Positions 8,241 to 15,319 of a DNA stretch of 50,056 nt are shown here, piece after piece; the stretch's first letter is position 1; each line of letters starts with the position of its first letter. A program made the translations under genes and the position numbers. The notes under the pieces are model-generated. The model did not search any database and was not told the origin of the DNA. It saw only the letters and a list, made by a program, of their open reading frames with translations. The stretch is from Candidatus Pseudobutyricicoccus lothianensis (GTDB lineage: Bacteria; Bacillota; Clostridia; Oscillospirales; Butyricicoccaceae). The DNA lies in the NCBI GenBank assembly GCA_904419295.1, contig CAJFRA010000016.1, positions 1-50,056 of the forward strand. The letters are read 5' to 3'.

Positions 8241-9719
8241 TCAATCTTTTTGCTCCGCGATGCGCTGATATTCGCAAGAAACAGTTGTACTGCCGTCGCT
8301 GCTCGCATAGGAGATCTGCAATGTATCATCTGGAGTGATTGTCATATAAATAGAATCATAATAGAATACGTCACTGATGCTCTTCGGATATTTCATCGAG
8401 TATTGTGTTGCTTGATTAAAGAAGGGCTGTATATTTTGCTGCGAGGAATACATCCAGTTAAAGATATCAGAGGTGCCGTCAACTTGCAATGGAGTAAACA
8501 TTACTGCTTCATTCTTATCAAAGAATTGAAAAACGGTGCTTACATTTGAGGAAATGCTCAAGGATCGTTGTTCGTCCTCATTTTCAAACGACAACATATT
8601 TGGGTCACCAGAGAGATATTCCCACTCACCTATATAGGGGAAAATGAAACGGATGTTTGTTACCAAAAAGTCTCCAAGGAATTCTTTTGGATTGATATAC
8701 TGGAAATCATGATTAATATAATACATGATAGCTTCTATATTTGAACTATCAATAACTAGAGAATACCGGGTTTGTTCTTCTAAAGTTTCATATATATGTA
8801 TTTCAGTACGCAGTTGTTGTGCGATTTTTGTACTGTTTTTATAATCCCTCAACTCCACGAACGTATTATATGCCTGTTCAAAGTCAGGATAGGATGTTTC
8901 ATCTATGTACTGGCCTTGTATGGAGTCAAGGGCGGCTTGATACGCTTCGGCGTTTGCAGCCTCTACCTGCCGCTTTTGCATGAAGTGAAAAAGAAGCAGG
9001 CAGGCGAGAACAGCGACCGCCGCAGTGGGGATCGCGATCCGCGCCTTCCTTTTCGCCGCCGCTTTTTCTTCAGCGGCCTTTTGCTGCTCCATTTCCAGCC
9101 GCTTGTCCCGGTCGGCTTTCAGCTTTTCCAGATCCAATGCAGCCAGGGCAGCAGCTTGTTTGTGGCATTTGTGGCAAACCGGTTCATTCTGATGGTTGAG
9201 GGCGCCACAGGCACAGCGCCATAGATCCCGCTCCGGGTGAAACAGGTTGACCGAATCTTCGCCGTATTGGATCCGGTATTGCTTGGCCAGTTCATCGTCT
9301 GCCAGGGCCTGCGCCAGTGGCACAGGGGCGGAAAGGGGCTCCCAAGGGGCATCACCGGCTGCCCAAAGGGTGTTATCCGCAAAAACAACTTCCAAAACAG
9401 AGGCCTGAAATCCCCGTGTAGTGGCGTCGGGCAGCGGGATCGGGACTTTTTGCCCGAACTCCATATCTCGGCTTGCGTTTAGGTCCAGATAAAGGTGGTC
9501 GACCGCTTCTCCCAGCGGCTTACCGACCATATCCAGCGGCGCGATCTTGACCTTGACCGCCTTGACCTTTTGGTCCACGAGGCTGCGCAGCTTGAGCTGG
9601 GCCAGCACCTTGCCGGTCTGATTGTCTTTGAGCAGAGCCCCCGCCGCAATCATGACGGGAGCTCCTGCAGAATACAGATTTTCCGGCAGAGAAAACAGCC
9701 GGGTATATCGTTCTTCCAT
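8241..9719 (-). CDS. zinc-ribbon single-pass membrane protein, paralog B
   Basis: A 492-residue protein of unknown function. Residues 1-160 are a beta-rich cytoplasmic domain (RLFSLPENLYSAGAPVMIAAG, then GALLKDNQTGKVLAQLKLRSL). Next come a zinc ribbon with Cys169, Cys171, Cys182 and Cys185 (WRCACGALNHQNEPVCHKCHK), a charged helical stretch (195-228), one membrane span (about 229-247) and a 245-residue outer domain beginning with a helical YQAALDSIQGQYIDE-type segment. The first 250 residues align without gaps to the protein at 11782-12924; the outer domains are unrelated. AAAGGAGG precedes the ATG at 9719, chosen over an upstream in-frame ATG at 9764. It is the last gene of the minus-strand cluster. 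The outer half is noticeably more AT-rich than the inner half, as if joined by recombination. Confidence 0.85.
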   Translation of the reverse strand: MEERYTRLFSLPENLYSAGAPVMIAAGALLKDNQTGKVLAQLKLRSLVDQKVKAVKVKIAPLDMVGKPLGEAVDHLYLDLNASRDMEFGQKVPIPLPDATTRGFQASVLEVVFADNTLWAAGDAPWEPLSAPVPLAQALADDELAKQYRIQYGEDSVNLFHPERDLWRCACGALNHQNEPVCHKCHKQAAALAALDLEKLKADRDKRLEMEQQKAAEEKAAAKRKARIAIPTAAVAVLACLLLFHFMQKRQVEAANAEAYQAALDSIQGQYIDETSYPDFEQAYNTFVELRDYKNSTKIAQQLRTEIHIYETLEEQTRYSLVIDSSNIEAIMYYINHDFQYINPKEFLGDFLVTNIRFIFPYIGEWEYLSGDPNMLSFENEDEQRSLSISSNVSTVFQFFDKNEAVMFTPLQVDGTSDIFNWMYSSQQNIQPFFNQATQYSMKYPKSISDVFYYDSIYMTITPDDTLQISYASSDGSTTVSCEYQRIAEQKD

Positions 9720-9774
9720 GCCTGTTTGCCTCCTTTGTAAAATAGGGGTATCCCGGGGCGGCAATTATGGGGCA

Positions 9775-10074
9775 TTAGGGCTGCTTGGATGGGCCGCCCC
9801 CCTTTTTGCGCCGGTATAAGTAATGCAGCACGTCGGCAGCCATGAGAGCTGCCGACAGTACCACTACAACGATCAGGGGATTGGAGCGGTAGGCTTGGGC
9901 AAAACGGCCCTGCAGAAATAGGTCTATGGCCGTGCGCAAGCCGCAGGCAAAACACCTTTCGCCGATGAGATCACACCGGAAGCGGAAGGGGATGAGCTGA
10001 AAAATAAGGGCGTTGATCGCAAATGCCAAATAGAGGGAATACCGCACCGACCGGAAAACAGAAGGCTGTTTCAT
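9775..10074 (-). CDS. DUF2752 small membrane protein
   Basis: A 99-residue protein with two or three hydrophobic segments (YLAFAINALIFQLIPF and PLIVVVVLSAALMAADVLHYLY). A central CDLIGERCFACGLRTAIDLFLQGRFAQAYRSNPL region matches the DUF2752 pattern (CPxCGLTRA, then A...NPL). The function of the family is unknown. Its ATG overlaps the stop of the preceding gene (ATGA at 10071-10074), so it is translationally coupled. A longer reading from 10152 would lie inside the upstream gene and lacks a ribosome-binding site. Confidence 0.82.
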   Translation of the reverse strand: MKQPSVFRSVRYSLYLAFAINALIFQLIPFRFRCDLIGERCFACGLRTAIDLFLQGRFAQAYRSNPLIVVVVLSAALMAADVLHYLYRRKKGGGPSKQP

Positions 10075-10616
10075 CGGGTCCCCTGCAACATTTTTACGCC
10101 TGCTATGAGCTGCAAGATCGTTGGAACAAAGAAGATAACGCCGATAAAGCACATGGCGAGGATCAAAAGATTGGGGAATGCCAGATTCAAAAGAAGGACG
10201 GACAGGATGGAACTAAACATATAAAGATAGGCAAAGATCCCTTTTCCGCCGCGCTGGATATGGGATATGGAATACAAGGCCAGGGCATAAGTAAACAGGA
10301 TGGAAGCGAGCCACAGCCAGAACAATGCTGGGTGGGGCGCGCCGCCGCTTGTATCCACCGAGATGGTAAATCCTTCGCTGGAACCGGATTCCACAGAAGA
10401 GCTGCCAAACAAGATCCAGGTAAAGAAAAGCGCCAGCAACAGATTCAGGATACCGGCAATGTTGTACAGCGCCGCACTGGTTTTGAGCCGCACCCGTTCA
10501 TCGTGCTTGCCTGCCGGGGTCTCCTTTTCGCCAATGGGGCCGGCCGCCGCACCGCATTTGGGGCAGATCACCGCTTCATCCAGCAATTGATTGCCGCATT
10601 CAGAACAATATTTCAT
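10071..10616 (-). CDS. zinc-ribbon polytopic membrane protein
   Basis: A 181-residue protein beginning with a compact zinc ribbon (MKYCSECGNQLLDEAVICPKCG; two CxxC knuckles at Cys4/Cys7 and Cys18/Cys21). Four hydrophobic segments follow at about 47-66, 91-110, 118-138 and 142-165. Between the first two is a Ser/Gly-rich outer loop containing SEGFTISVDTSGG. The function is unknown; zinc-ribbon membrane proteins of this kind are common in gut Firmicutes. The ATG overlaps the upstream stop (ATGA at 10613-10616), so it is coupled to the gene at 10613-11221, which has a nearly identical N-terminal ribbon and also carries EGFTIS in its outer region. Confidence 0.83.
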   Translation of the reverse strand: MKYCSECGNQLLDEAVICPKCGAAAGPIGEKETPAGKHDERVRLKTSAALYNIAGILNLLLALFFTWILFGSSSVESGSSEGFTISVDTSGGAPHPALFWLWLASILFTYALALYSISHIQRGGKGIFAYLYMFSSILSVLLLNLAFPNLLILAMCFIGVIFFVPTILQLIAGVKMLQGTR

Positions 10617-11221
10617 TTTGTTACCCCTTCCTTTTTCCGTTTCAGCCCGCCGCGATCTGCCACGACAGCCGCCAGGATGACAGCGGCAAAAAAGACGGTG
10701 CAGCCAATGGTGATCCACAGATCTTTTTGATTGGAGATCTCATCGTTGGCCCATTGGGCGACGCGCTCTGCAAACGCATCGAATTCAGTCTGGTATTCGC
10801 TTTCATATTCCAGCAAGCCGCCGATCTGCAGGTTTTGACCGTTGACCTGTACCCCATCCAGTTCCAGCGTGGGGTCGTCGGGCATGTTGATCAGCCTGTC
10901 GTGCTCGCTGTCAAACTCGTTCCGCAGCGCATCCAATTCAGCCTGTGCATTGCGGGGGTCGGAGATCGTGAATCCCTCGGTGGTAAAATTGCCGAAGGAG
11001 ATCGAAGCCGTGGGTATGGGTTCGGACTTCGGTGCCTGCAGCCATGAAACGACGCAGAGGAGGAGCACAGCACAGAACGCCGCATAGATAAACTTTTGGC
11101 TGACGGACCGGTGGTTCTCCTGGCGCAGGTCGCCGCTTGCTCCAGCCACCAAGCAGCCACAGCTGGAACAGACCGTGGCGCCGGGCTCCAGCTTTGCACC
11201 GCATTTCGTGCAGTATTTCAT
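10613..11221 (-). CDS. zinc-ribbon protein with two membrane spans and an outer domain
   Basis: A 202-residue protein. It has an N-terminal zinc ribbon (MKYCTKCGAKLEPGATVCSSCG), a first span at about 43-62 (FIYAAFCAVLLLCVVSWL), an outer domain of about 105 residues containing TTEGFTISDPRN and an acidic helical stretch (ELDALRNEFDSEHDRL), a second span at about 170-189, and a short basic cytoplasmic tail. The function is unknown. AAAGGAGAG precedes the ATG. The next gene starts inside its stop codon. The 95 bases upstream (11222-11316) hold a hairpin but no clear promoter. Confidence 0.82.
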   Translation of the reverse strand: MKYCTKCGAKLEPGATVCSSCGCLVAGASGDLRQENHRSVSQKFIYAAFCAVLLLCVVSWLQAPKSEPIPTASISFGNFTTEGFTISDPRNAQAELDALRNEFDSEHDRLINMPDDPTLELDGVQVNGQNLQIGGLLEYESEYQTEFDAFAERVAQWANDEISNQKDLWITIGCTVFFAAVILAAVVADRGGLKRKKEGVTK

Positions 11222-11280
11222 TGAATCTTCTCTCCTTTACGGATAGTTTGTTGAAAAATATTCAAATGGTATCGAAATAG

Positions 11281-11316
11281 GAAGGCGCATTCTCAAGGCG
11301 ATAGCGGCGCCTTCTG
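11281..11316 (-). terminator. weak hairpin after the frameshifted lipoprotein
   Basis: GAAGGCGC (11281-11288) pairs with GCGCCTTC (11307-11314). On the minus strand it is followed by CTATTT, a poor T tract, so partial termination or mRNA processing within the cluster is possible. Confidence 0.4.
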
Positions 11317-11744
11317 TCAGTCGATCTCGCAGGAAGTGACATCCCTGCTGCTTTCGCTGATCGTGATGTCAAACGTGCGGAAGGGCGTCCCAGAACCGTC
11401 GACCCATCCGCCGGTGACCTTGCCATATTTGTCGTAAAGGGTCACTTCGCCATACACCAGGAGCTTTCCGCCGGACTTTTCTGTCTTGTTGATGCTGTAG
11501 CGGCAGCTGCCGGGGTCTGCCGTATCGTATGTGGAGCCGATCTCGTCATACAGGGCAGAGACCACCAGGGCCTCAATTTCTGCATCGGAAAGGCCTTGTG
11601 ATTCTTGTGACGTACTGGCAGAGACACCGCCGGAGGAGTTCCCGGCATTTGGAGCGCTGTCGCTGCCCTCGCTGCACGCATATAGGGCAGGAACAGCAGC
11701 AGGGCCACCAAGGCCAAATATCTTTTTTTATCCATGGATCTCAT
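11317..11744 (-). pseudogene. small lipoprotein disrupted by a 1-base deletion
   Basis: From the ATG at 11744 (AAGGAGAG upstream) one frame encodes MRSMDKKRYLALVALLLFL, a good signal peptide core, but then runs into a nonsense reading. The -1 frame picks up as ALYAC-SEGSDSAPNAGNSSGG and continues without interruption to the stop at 11317. Inserting one G between 11687 and 11688 gives LLLFLALYAC, a perfect lipobox, and a single lipoprotein of about 142 residues. The mature part ends in a small beta domain (GGKLLVYGEVTLYDKYGKVTG). It is either a recent null allele or a sequence error. It sits between the two zinc-ribbon membrane genes. Confidence 0.75.
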
Positions 11745-11781
11745 TTTATCTCTCCTTTTCCTTGGCACGGATCAAAACGGT

Positions 11782-12924
11782 TTAAATTTCCAGATATATA
11801 AAGCCCTCTGCAATAAATCTGTTGATCATATCCTCTGCTTGCTCGGGAGACGCATATTCGCCGGCGTCGCTCACTTCCACTTCGATGTCAGAAAAGGCAT
11901 CGGTCAGAGTGCCGCTGACATATTCTATAAATTCGGGCATATCCGCAACAAAAGGCCGCTCCCGGCTGCTTGCACCGGCAACAACGAGCTCTACTGTATT
12001 GCCATCCACTTTGTAAAAGAACAGGTCTCCTGGTTGAAGCAGGGGCACAGCGACCTCATGAAGCATCGATTCAATTTCGGACGTAGGATCCTCTGCGGCA
12101 GCTGACTCGCCGCCGGAGGGCGCAGTGACGGCGGAGCCGGCGTCGGATGGTTCCTCCGTGTCTTGGGACTTCCCGAGGAATGCCCCGACTACAAGGGCCA
12201 TCAGAAGGACAGGGACTAAGATCAGGGCCAGTTTTTTCGTCTTCTGGGCCCGGGCTGCTGCCGCGGCTTGGGCCTCTTCCCGCTGCTGTTGCTCCAACGC
12301 CAAGCGTTTGTCCCGGCTGGCTTTCAGCTCTGCCAAAGGCAGTGAGGTGAGGGAGGTCCTCTCCAAGTGGCATTTGTGGCACCGGGGCTCATCCTGGTGG
12401 TTGAGGGCGCCGCAGGCGCACTGCCACAGGTCTTTTTCCGCCTGGTATTGATACCGGAAGCCACTCCCGTACTGGATCTGGCACTGTTTGGCCAGCTCTT
12501 TGTCACCCAAAGCCTGCTCCAAAGTCACAGGGGCCCCAAGGGGTTCCCAGGGATCGTTGCCGACAGTCCAGAGGGTGTTATCGGCAAAGATCACCTCTGT
12601 CACGGCGGCGGAGAAGGCACGGGTGGAAGGATCGGGCAACGGGATGGGGGTCTTGGAACCAAAGTCGCCGTCCCGCAGGACCTGCAGGTCCAAATATTGG
12701 TAGGAAATGGCGTCTCCCAAGGGCTTGTTCAACGTATCCAGGGGCGCCAGGGAAACCGTAGCCGCTTTGATCGGCTTTTGGCTCAAACTTCGGATCTTCA
12801 GCTGGGCCAGGATCTGGCCGGTCTGGTTGTCTTTCAGCAGGGCCCCGGCAGCAAGTACGACGGGGGCGCCTTGGGCATAGCCATTGTCCGGCAAGGAAAA
12901 AAGCCGGTGATATCGTTCGCTCAT
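11782..12924 (-). CDS. zinc-ribbon single-pass membrane protein, paralog A
   Basis: A 380-residue protein with the same plan as the protein at 8241-9719. It has a beta-rich cytoplasmic domain (RLFSLPDNGYAQGAPVVLAAG, GALLKDNQTGQILAQLKIRSL), a zinc ribbon with Cys169, Cys171, Cys182 and Cys185 (WQCACGALNHQDEPRCHKCH), a charged helix (LKASRDKRLALEQQQ), and a membrane span at about 231-250. A short Ser/Glu-rich linker leads to a 100-residue outer domain (VPLLQPGDLFFYKVDGNTVELVVAG) that shows no resemblance to the other paralog's. The four cysteines occupy identical positions in both, so the shared module is under constraint while the outer domain is swapped. No family name comes to mind. Confidence 0.85.
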   Translation of the reverse strand: MSERYHRLFSLPDNGYAQGAPVVLAAGALLKDNQTGQILAQLKIRSLSQKPIKAATVSLAPLDTLNKPLGDAISYQYLDLQVLRDGDFGSKTPIPLPDPSTRAFSAAVTEVIFADNTLWTVGNDPWEPLGAPVTLEQALGDKELAKQCQIQYGSGFRYQYQAEKDLWQCACGALNHQDEPRCHKCHLERTSLTSLPLAELKASRDKRLALEQQQREEAQAAAAARAQKTKKLALILVPVLLMALVVGAFLGKSQDTEEPSDAGSAVTAPSGGESAAAEDPTSEIESMLHEVAVPLLQPGDLFFYKVDGNTVELVVAGASSRERPFVADMPEFIEYVSGTLTDAFSDIEVEVSDAGEYASPEQAEDMINRFIAEGFIYLEI

Positions 12925-12936
12925 TTTACAGCCTCC

Positions 12937-13161
12937 TTATAATTCTGGCAGTTCTTCGGGATCCACTGCGGGCTGGGTCTGCTGTGCGGACCGGTCCGGC
13001 AAAGCAATGACCATGGCCCAGCCGACGATCCCCATCCAGAAGCACCACCAGAGGTATTTGGTCTCTGGATGGCCCTTCATTTTGGCGATCTCATGGAACT
13101 GCTGGGCGGCAAACCAATCGATCACCAAAAAAAGGACGACGATCAAAAGAATCCATCCCAT
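12937..13161 (-). CDS. two-span small membrane protein
   Basis: A 74-residue protein with hydrophobic segments at 1-18 (MGWILLIVVLFLVIDWF) and about 37-54. Between them is the motif FHEIAKMKGHPETKYLWWCFWMGIVGW, ending ALPDR, then a short acidic tail. Similar F..IA..KG....Y..W.F..G..G....ALPD proteins recur in Firmicutes without known function. The start at 13161 follows AAAGGAGAG; the longer reading from 13218 has no such site. It is the first gene after a plausible promoter and 12 bases ahead of paralog A, so it is probably the operon's leading gene. Confidence 0.78.
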   Translation of the reverse strand: MGWILLIVVLFLVIDWFAAQQFHEIAKMKGHPETKYLWWCFWMGIVGWAMVIALPDRSAQQTQPAVDPEELPEL

Positions 13162-13221
13162 GGTATCTTGTCTCTCCTTTCTTCCCCCCCACGGGTTTGT
13201 CAAAAGATCTATAATCAATTT

Positions 13222-13250
13222 ATTTTAGGATATCTGACCGGGGAGAACAA
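13222..13250 (-). promoter_or_regulatory. candidate promoter of the zinc-ribbon cluster
   Basis: On the minus strand TTGTTC (13245-13250) and TAAAAT (13222-13227) are 17 bp apart, about 60 bases before the first start codon. Confidence 0.45.
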
Positions 13251-13285
13251 TAGCCTGGCTGCATAGTATAGGCGGCTGGAAAGGG

Positions 13286-13327
13286 ATAAAAAAAGCCCTG
13301 CTGTGGAGAAAACCACAACAGGGCTTT
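13286..13327 (-). terminator. terminator after trmD
   Basis: AAAGCCCTGCTGTGG (13292-13306) pairs with CCACAACAGGGCTTT (13313-13327) with one mismatch. On the minus strand it is followed by a long T run. It closes the ffh-trmD run. Confidence 0.9.
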
Positions 13328-13339
13328 GGGATGGGCGGC

Positions 13340-14068
13340 TTATTGTGCGCCGTCAAATTGTGCCAGAAGTTTTTCGTCTTCCGGGCTGAGGGTTAATTGG
13401 GAAAACAAGTCGGGCCGGCGCTCCCGGGTGCGCAGCAAGGATTGCAGCCGCCGCCAGGCCTGGATGTTTTTGTGGTGGCCGCTGAGCAGCACCGGGGGCA
13501 CCGGACGGCCGTGCCAAACTTCGGGGCGGGTGTATTGGGGGTATTCCAGTACACCGGAAAAATGGCTCTCTTCGGTAAAGCTGGTCTCATCGGCCAGCAC
13601 GCCGGGCACCATGCGGCACACTGCATCGGTGATGGCCATGGCAGCGATCTCGCCGCCGGTGAGGACAAAATCACCCAGGCTGATCTCTTCATCCACACAT
13701 TCGTCGATAAAGCGCTGATCCACCCCTTCGTAGTGGCCGCACACCAGGAGGAAGCGGCCGCGGCCCAGCAATTCCCGGGCTTTTGCTTGGCAGAAGGGGG
13801 CCCCTTGGGGGGACATCAGGATGGTGTGCACTTTTTCGCCGCCGCACACCGCCTGCCAACACTGGTAGAGGGGGTCGCATTGCATCACCATGCCCATGCC
13901 GCCGCCGTAAGGGTAATCGTCGGTGCGGCGGTGCTTGTCCAGTGTGTAATCCCGGATGTTGTGGGCCTCGATCTGCAGCAGGCCAAATTCCTGGCCGCGG
14001 CCGATGATGCTTTCCCCCAAGGCTTGCCGGACCATATCGGGGAACAGGGTCAAAATATCAATTCTCAT
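13340..14068 (-). CDS. trmD: tRNA (guanine37-N1)-methyltransferase TrmD
   Basis: A 242-residue SPOUT methyltransferase that methylates G37 next to the anticodon using S-adenosylmethionine. Recognisable signatures are MRIDILTLFPDMV at the start, DDYPYGGGMGMVMQ, and the trefoil-knot cofactor site VCGHYEGVDQRF, then DFVLTGGEIAAMAITDAV. The start at 14068 (MRIDI, the standard N-terminus) overlaps the end of rimM by 11 bases, so the two are coupled. It is the last gene of the run, and rplS, often next in other Firmicutes, is not here. Confidence 0.97.
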   Translation of the reverse strand: MRIDILTLFPDMVRQALGESIIGRGQEFGLLQIEAHNIRDYTLDKHRRTDDYPYGGGMGMVMQCDPLYQCWQAVCGGEKVHTILMSPQGAPFCQAKARELLGRGRFLLVCGHYEGVDQRFIDECVDEEISLGDFVLTGGEIAAMAITDAVCRMVPGVLADETSFTEESHFSGVLEYPQYTRPEVWHGRPVPPVLLSGHHKNIQAWRRLQSLLRTRERRPDLFSQLTLSPEDEKLLAQFDGAQ

Positions 14069-14561
14069 GGGGCAGCATCCCTTCGATGGTGTGGAAGGTG
14101 ATCCGGCGGTTTGGGAAATCCACGTGTCCCACAAAAGCAGGCACAGCGGGGATCAGGATCTCCCCCTGGGGGCCGGCGATCACATAGAGATCCGAAGCGG
14201 GGGAAGGGCGCACTTCCTGCAGTGTGCCGATCACCTGGCCGGTGCGTTCGTCATAGGCTTCAAACCCCAAGATGTCGGCCAGAAAATAGGCGCCGTCTTC
14301 CAGCGGCACTTCTTCCTTGTCGAGAAAAACGGTCTTGTTTTTGAAAGCCATGGCGGCCTCCGGGGTATCGATGCCCTGGAGCTTGCACAGCACAAAAGAC
14401 TTATGGGAGCGGCTTTTTTCCAGCGGATAGGGATGGCCGTCGATGTAAAGGGCCGACAACTGCTCAAATACCACCGGCGAATCGCACCAAGGGTCGATCT
14501 TGATCTCACCCCGGATGCCGTGGGTGTTGAGCACGCGGCCACATTCCAACAGGTCGGGCAT
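14058..14561 (-). CDS. rimM: 16S rRNA processing protein RimM
   Basis: A 167-residue ribosome maturation factor. The N-terminal RimM domain begins with LECGRVLNTHGIRGEIKI, and the C-terminal PRC-barrel has LIPAVPAFVGHVDFPNRRI. It binds ribosomal protein S19 and helps mature the head of the 30S subunit. GAGGTG stands 7 bases before the ATG. It overlaps trmD by 11 bases; a long hairpin element separates it from khpA upstream. Confidence 0.95.
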   Translation of the reverse strand: MPDLLECGRVLNTHGIRGEIKIDPWCDSPVVFEQLSALYIDGHPYPLEKSRSHKSFVLCKLQGIDTPEAAMAFKNKTVFLDKEEVPLEDGAYFLADILGFEAYDERTGQVIGTLQEVRPSPASDLYVIAGPQGEILIPAVPAFVGHVDFPNRRITFHTIEGMLPHEN

Positions 14562-14680
14562 GGTTTCACCTCATTTGTTTTCGATTGGCAAGATGGGATC
14601 TGCGCCGGCGGAGGCTGCCCGGGCAGCAGAGAAGGGGCAGCCGCAGCCTTTCCGGCAGGGGGCACGGCGCAGCTGATAAA

Positions 14681-14750
14681 AAAAGAGACTGTTTTGGAAA
14701 AGTGGAGCCTGTGCCGCAGCACGCTGGCCTCCTATTTCCAAAACAGCCTC
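14681..14750 (-). terminator. long internal hairpin between khpA and rimM
   Basis: GAGACTGTTTTGGAAA (14685-14700) pairs with TTTCCAAAACAGCCTC (14735-14750), one mismatch. It encloses a second pairing GTGC-CGCA-GCAC with a GGAGCC/GGCCTCC flank. On the minus strand it is followed by TCTTTTTTATC. It is a terminator or attenuator inside the housekeeping run: rpsP-khpA could be made in excess of rimM-trmD. Confidence 0.7.
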
Positions 14751-14758
14751 CCAGATGG

Positions 14759-14989
14759 TCAGTCCAGAATATCCACAGAAGTGCGCAGGTTCTCCCGCAG
14801 GCCCGCCGCTTTGATCAACGTGCGGATCTCTTTGGCAATGCGCCCTTGGCGGCCGATCACCTTACCCATGTCTTCCTGGGCTACGCGGAGCTGCAGGGTC
14901 AGGGTATCGCCATTCATCACAGCTTCCACCGACACCTGGTCGGGGTTGTCCACCAGATGGCGGGCGATGTAGGCAAGCAGTTCTTTCAT
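14759..14989 (-). CDS. khpA: KH-domain RNA-binding protein KhpA
   Basis: A 76-residue single type II KH domain with the GxxG loop VIGRQGRIAKEIRTLIKAA. Members of the family (KhpA, formerly YlqC) bind RNA with KhpB/Jag and influence cell division and envelope growth in Gram-positive bacteria. It lies directly behind rpsP, its usual neighbour. Confidence 0.93.
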   Translation of the reverse strand: MKELLAYIARHLVDNPDQVSVEAVMNGDTLTLQLRVAQEDMGKVIGRQGRIAKEIRTLIKAAGLRENLRTSVDILD

Positions 14990-15007
14990 CGTGGCATTCT
15001 CCTCACA

Positions 15008-15247
15008 TTAAAGCGCACCGGCTTTTTTCAGCAGGGCACGCACTGTATCGGTGGGCTGAGCGCCGTTCTTGATCCACTGCTGGGCACGCTCAGCGTCAAC
15101 GCGGATCTCGGCAGGGGATACCAGCGGATTGTAAATGCCGATCTCCTCGATGAAACGGCCATTGCTGGGGTAGCGGGAATCGGCCACAACGATGCGGTAG
15201 AAAGGAGCTTTCTTAGCGCCCATTCTTCTCAGTCTGATCTTAACCAT
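15008..15247 (-). CDS. rpsP: 30S ribosomal protein S16
   Basis: A 79-residue protein [25 protein letters not shown]...[17 protein letters not shown], a full S16 that helps assemble the 16S rRNA 5' domain. The ATG at 15247 follows GGAGGTG with a 6-base gap; an in-frame GTG at 15256 is inside that site and is rejected. It is between ffh and khpA, as in many Clostridia. Confidence 0.97.
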   Translation of the reverse strand: MVKIRLRRMGAKKAPFYRIVVADSRYPSNGRFIEEIGIYNPLVSPAEIRVDAERAQQWIKNGAQPTDTVRALLKKAGAL

Positions 15248-15319
15248 GTTTTTCACCTCCGTTTAGTGTCGTGTATATACCAAAATCAAGCCTGCAAGGC
15301 GATTATGGAACATAGGGAT

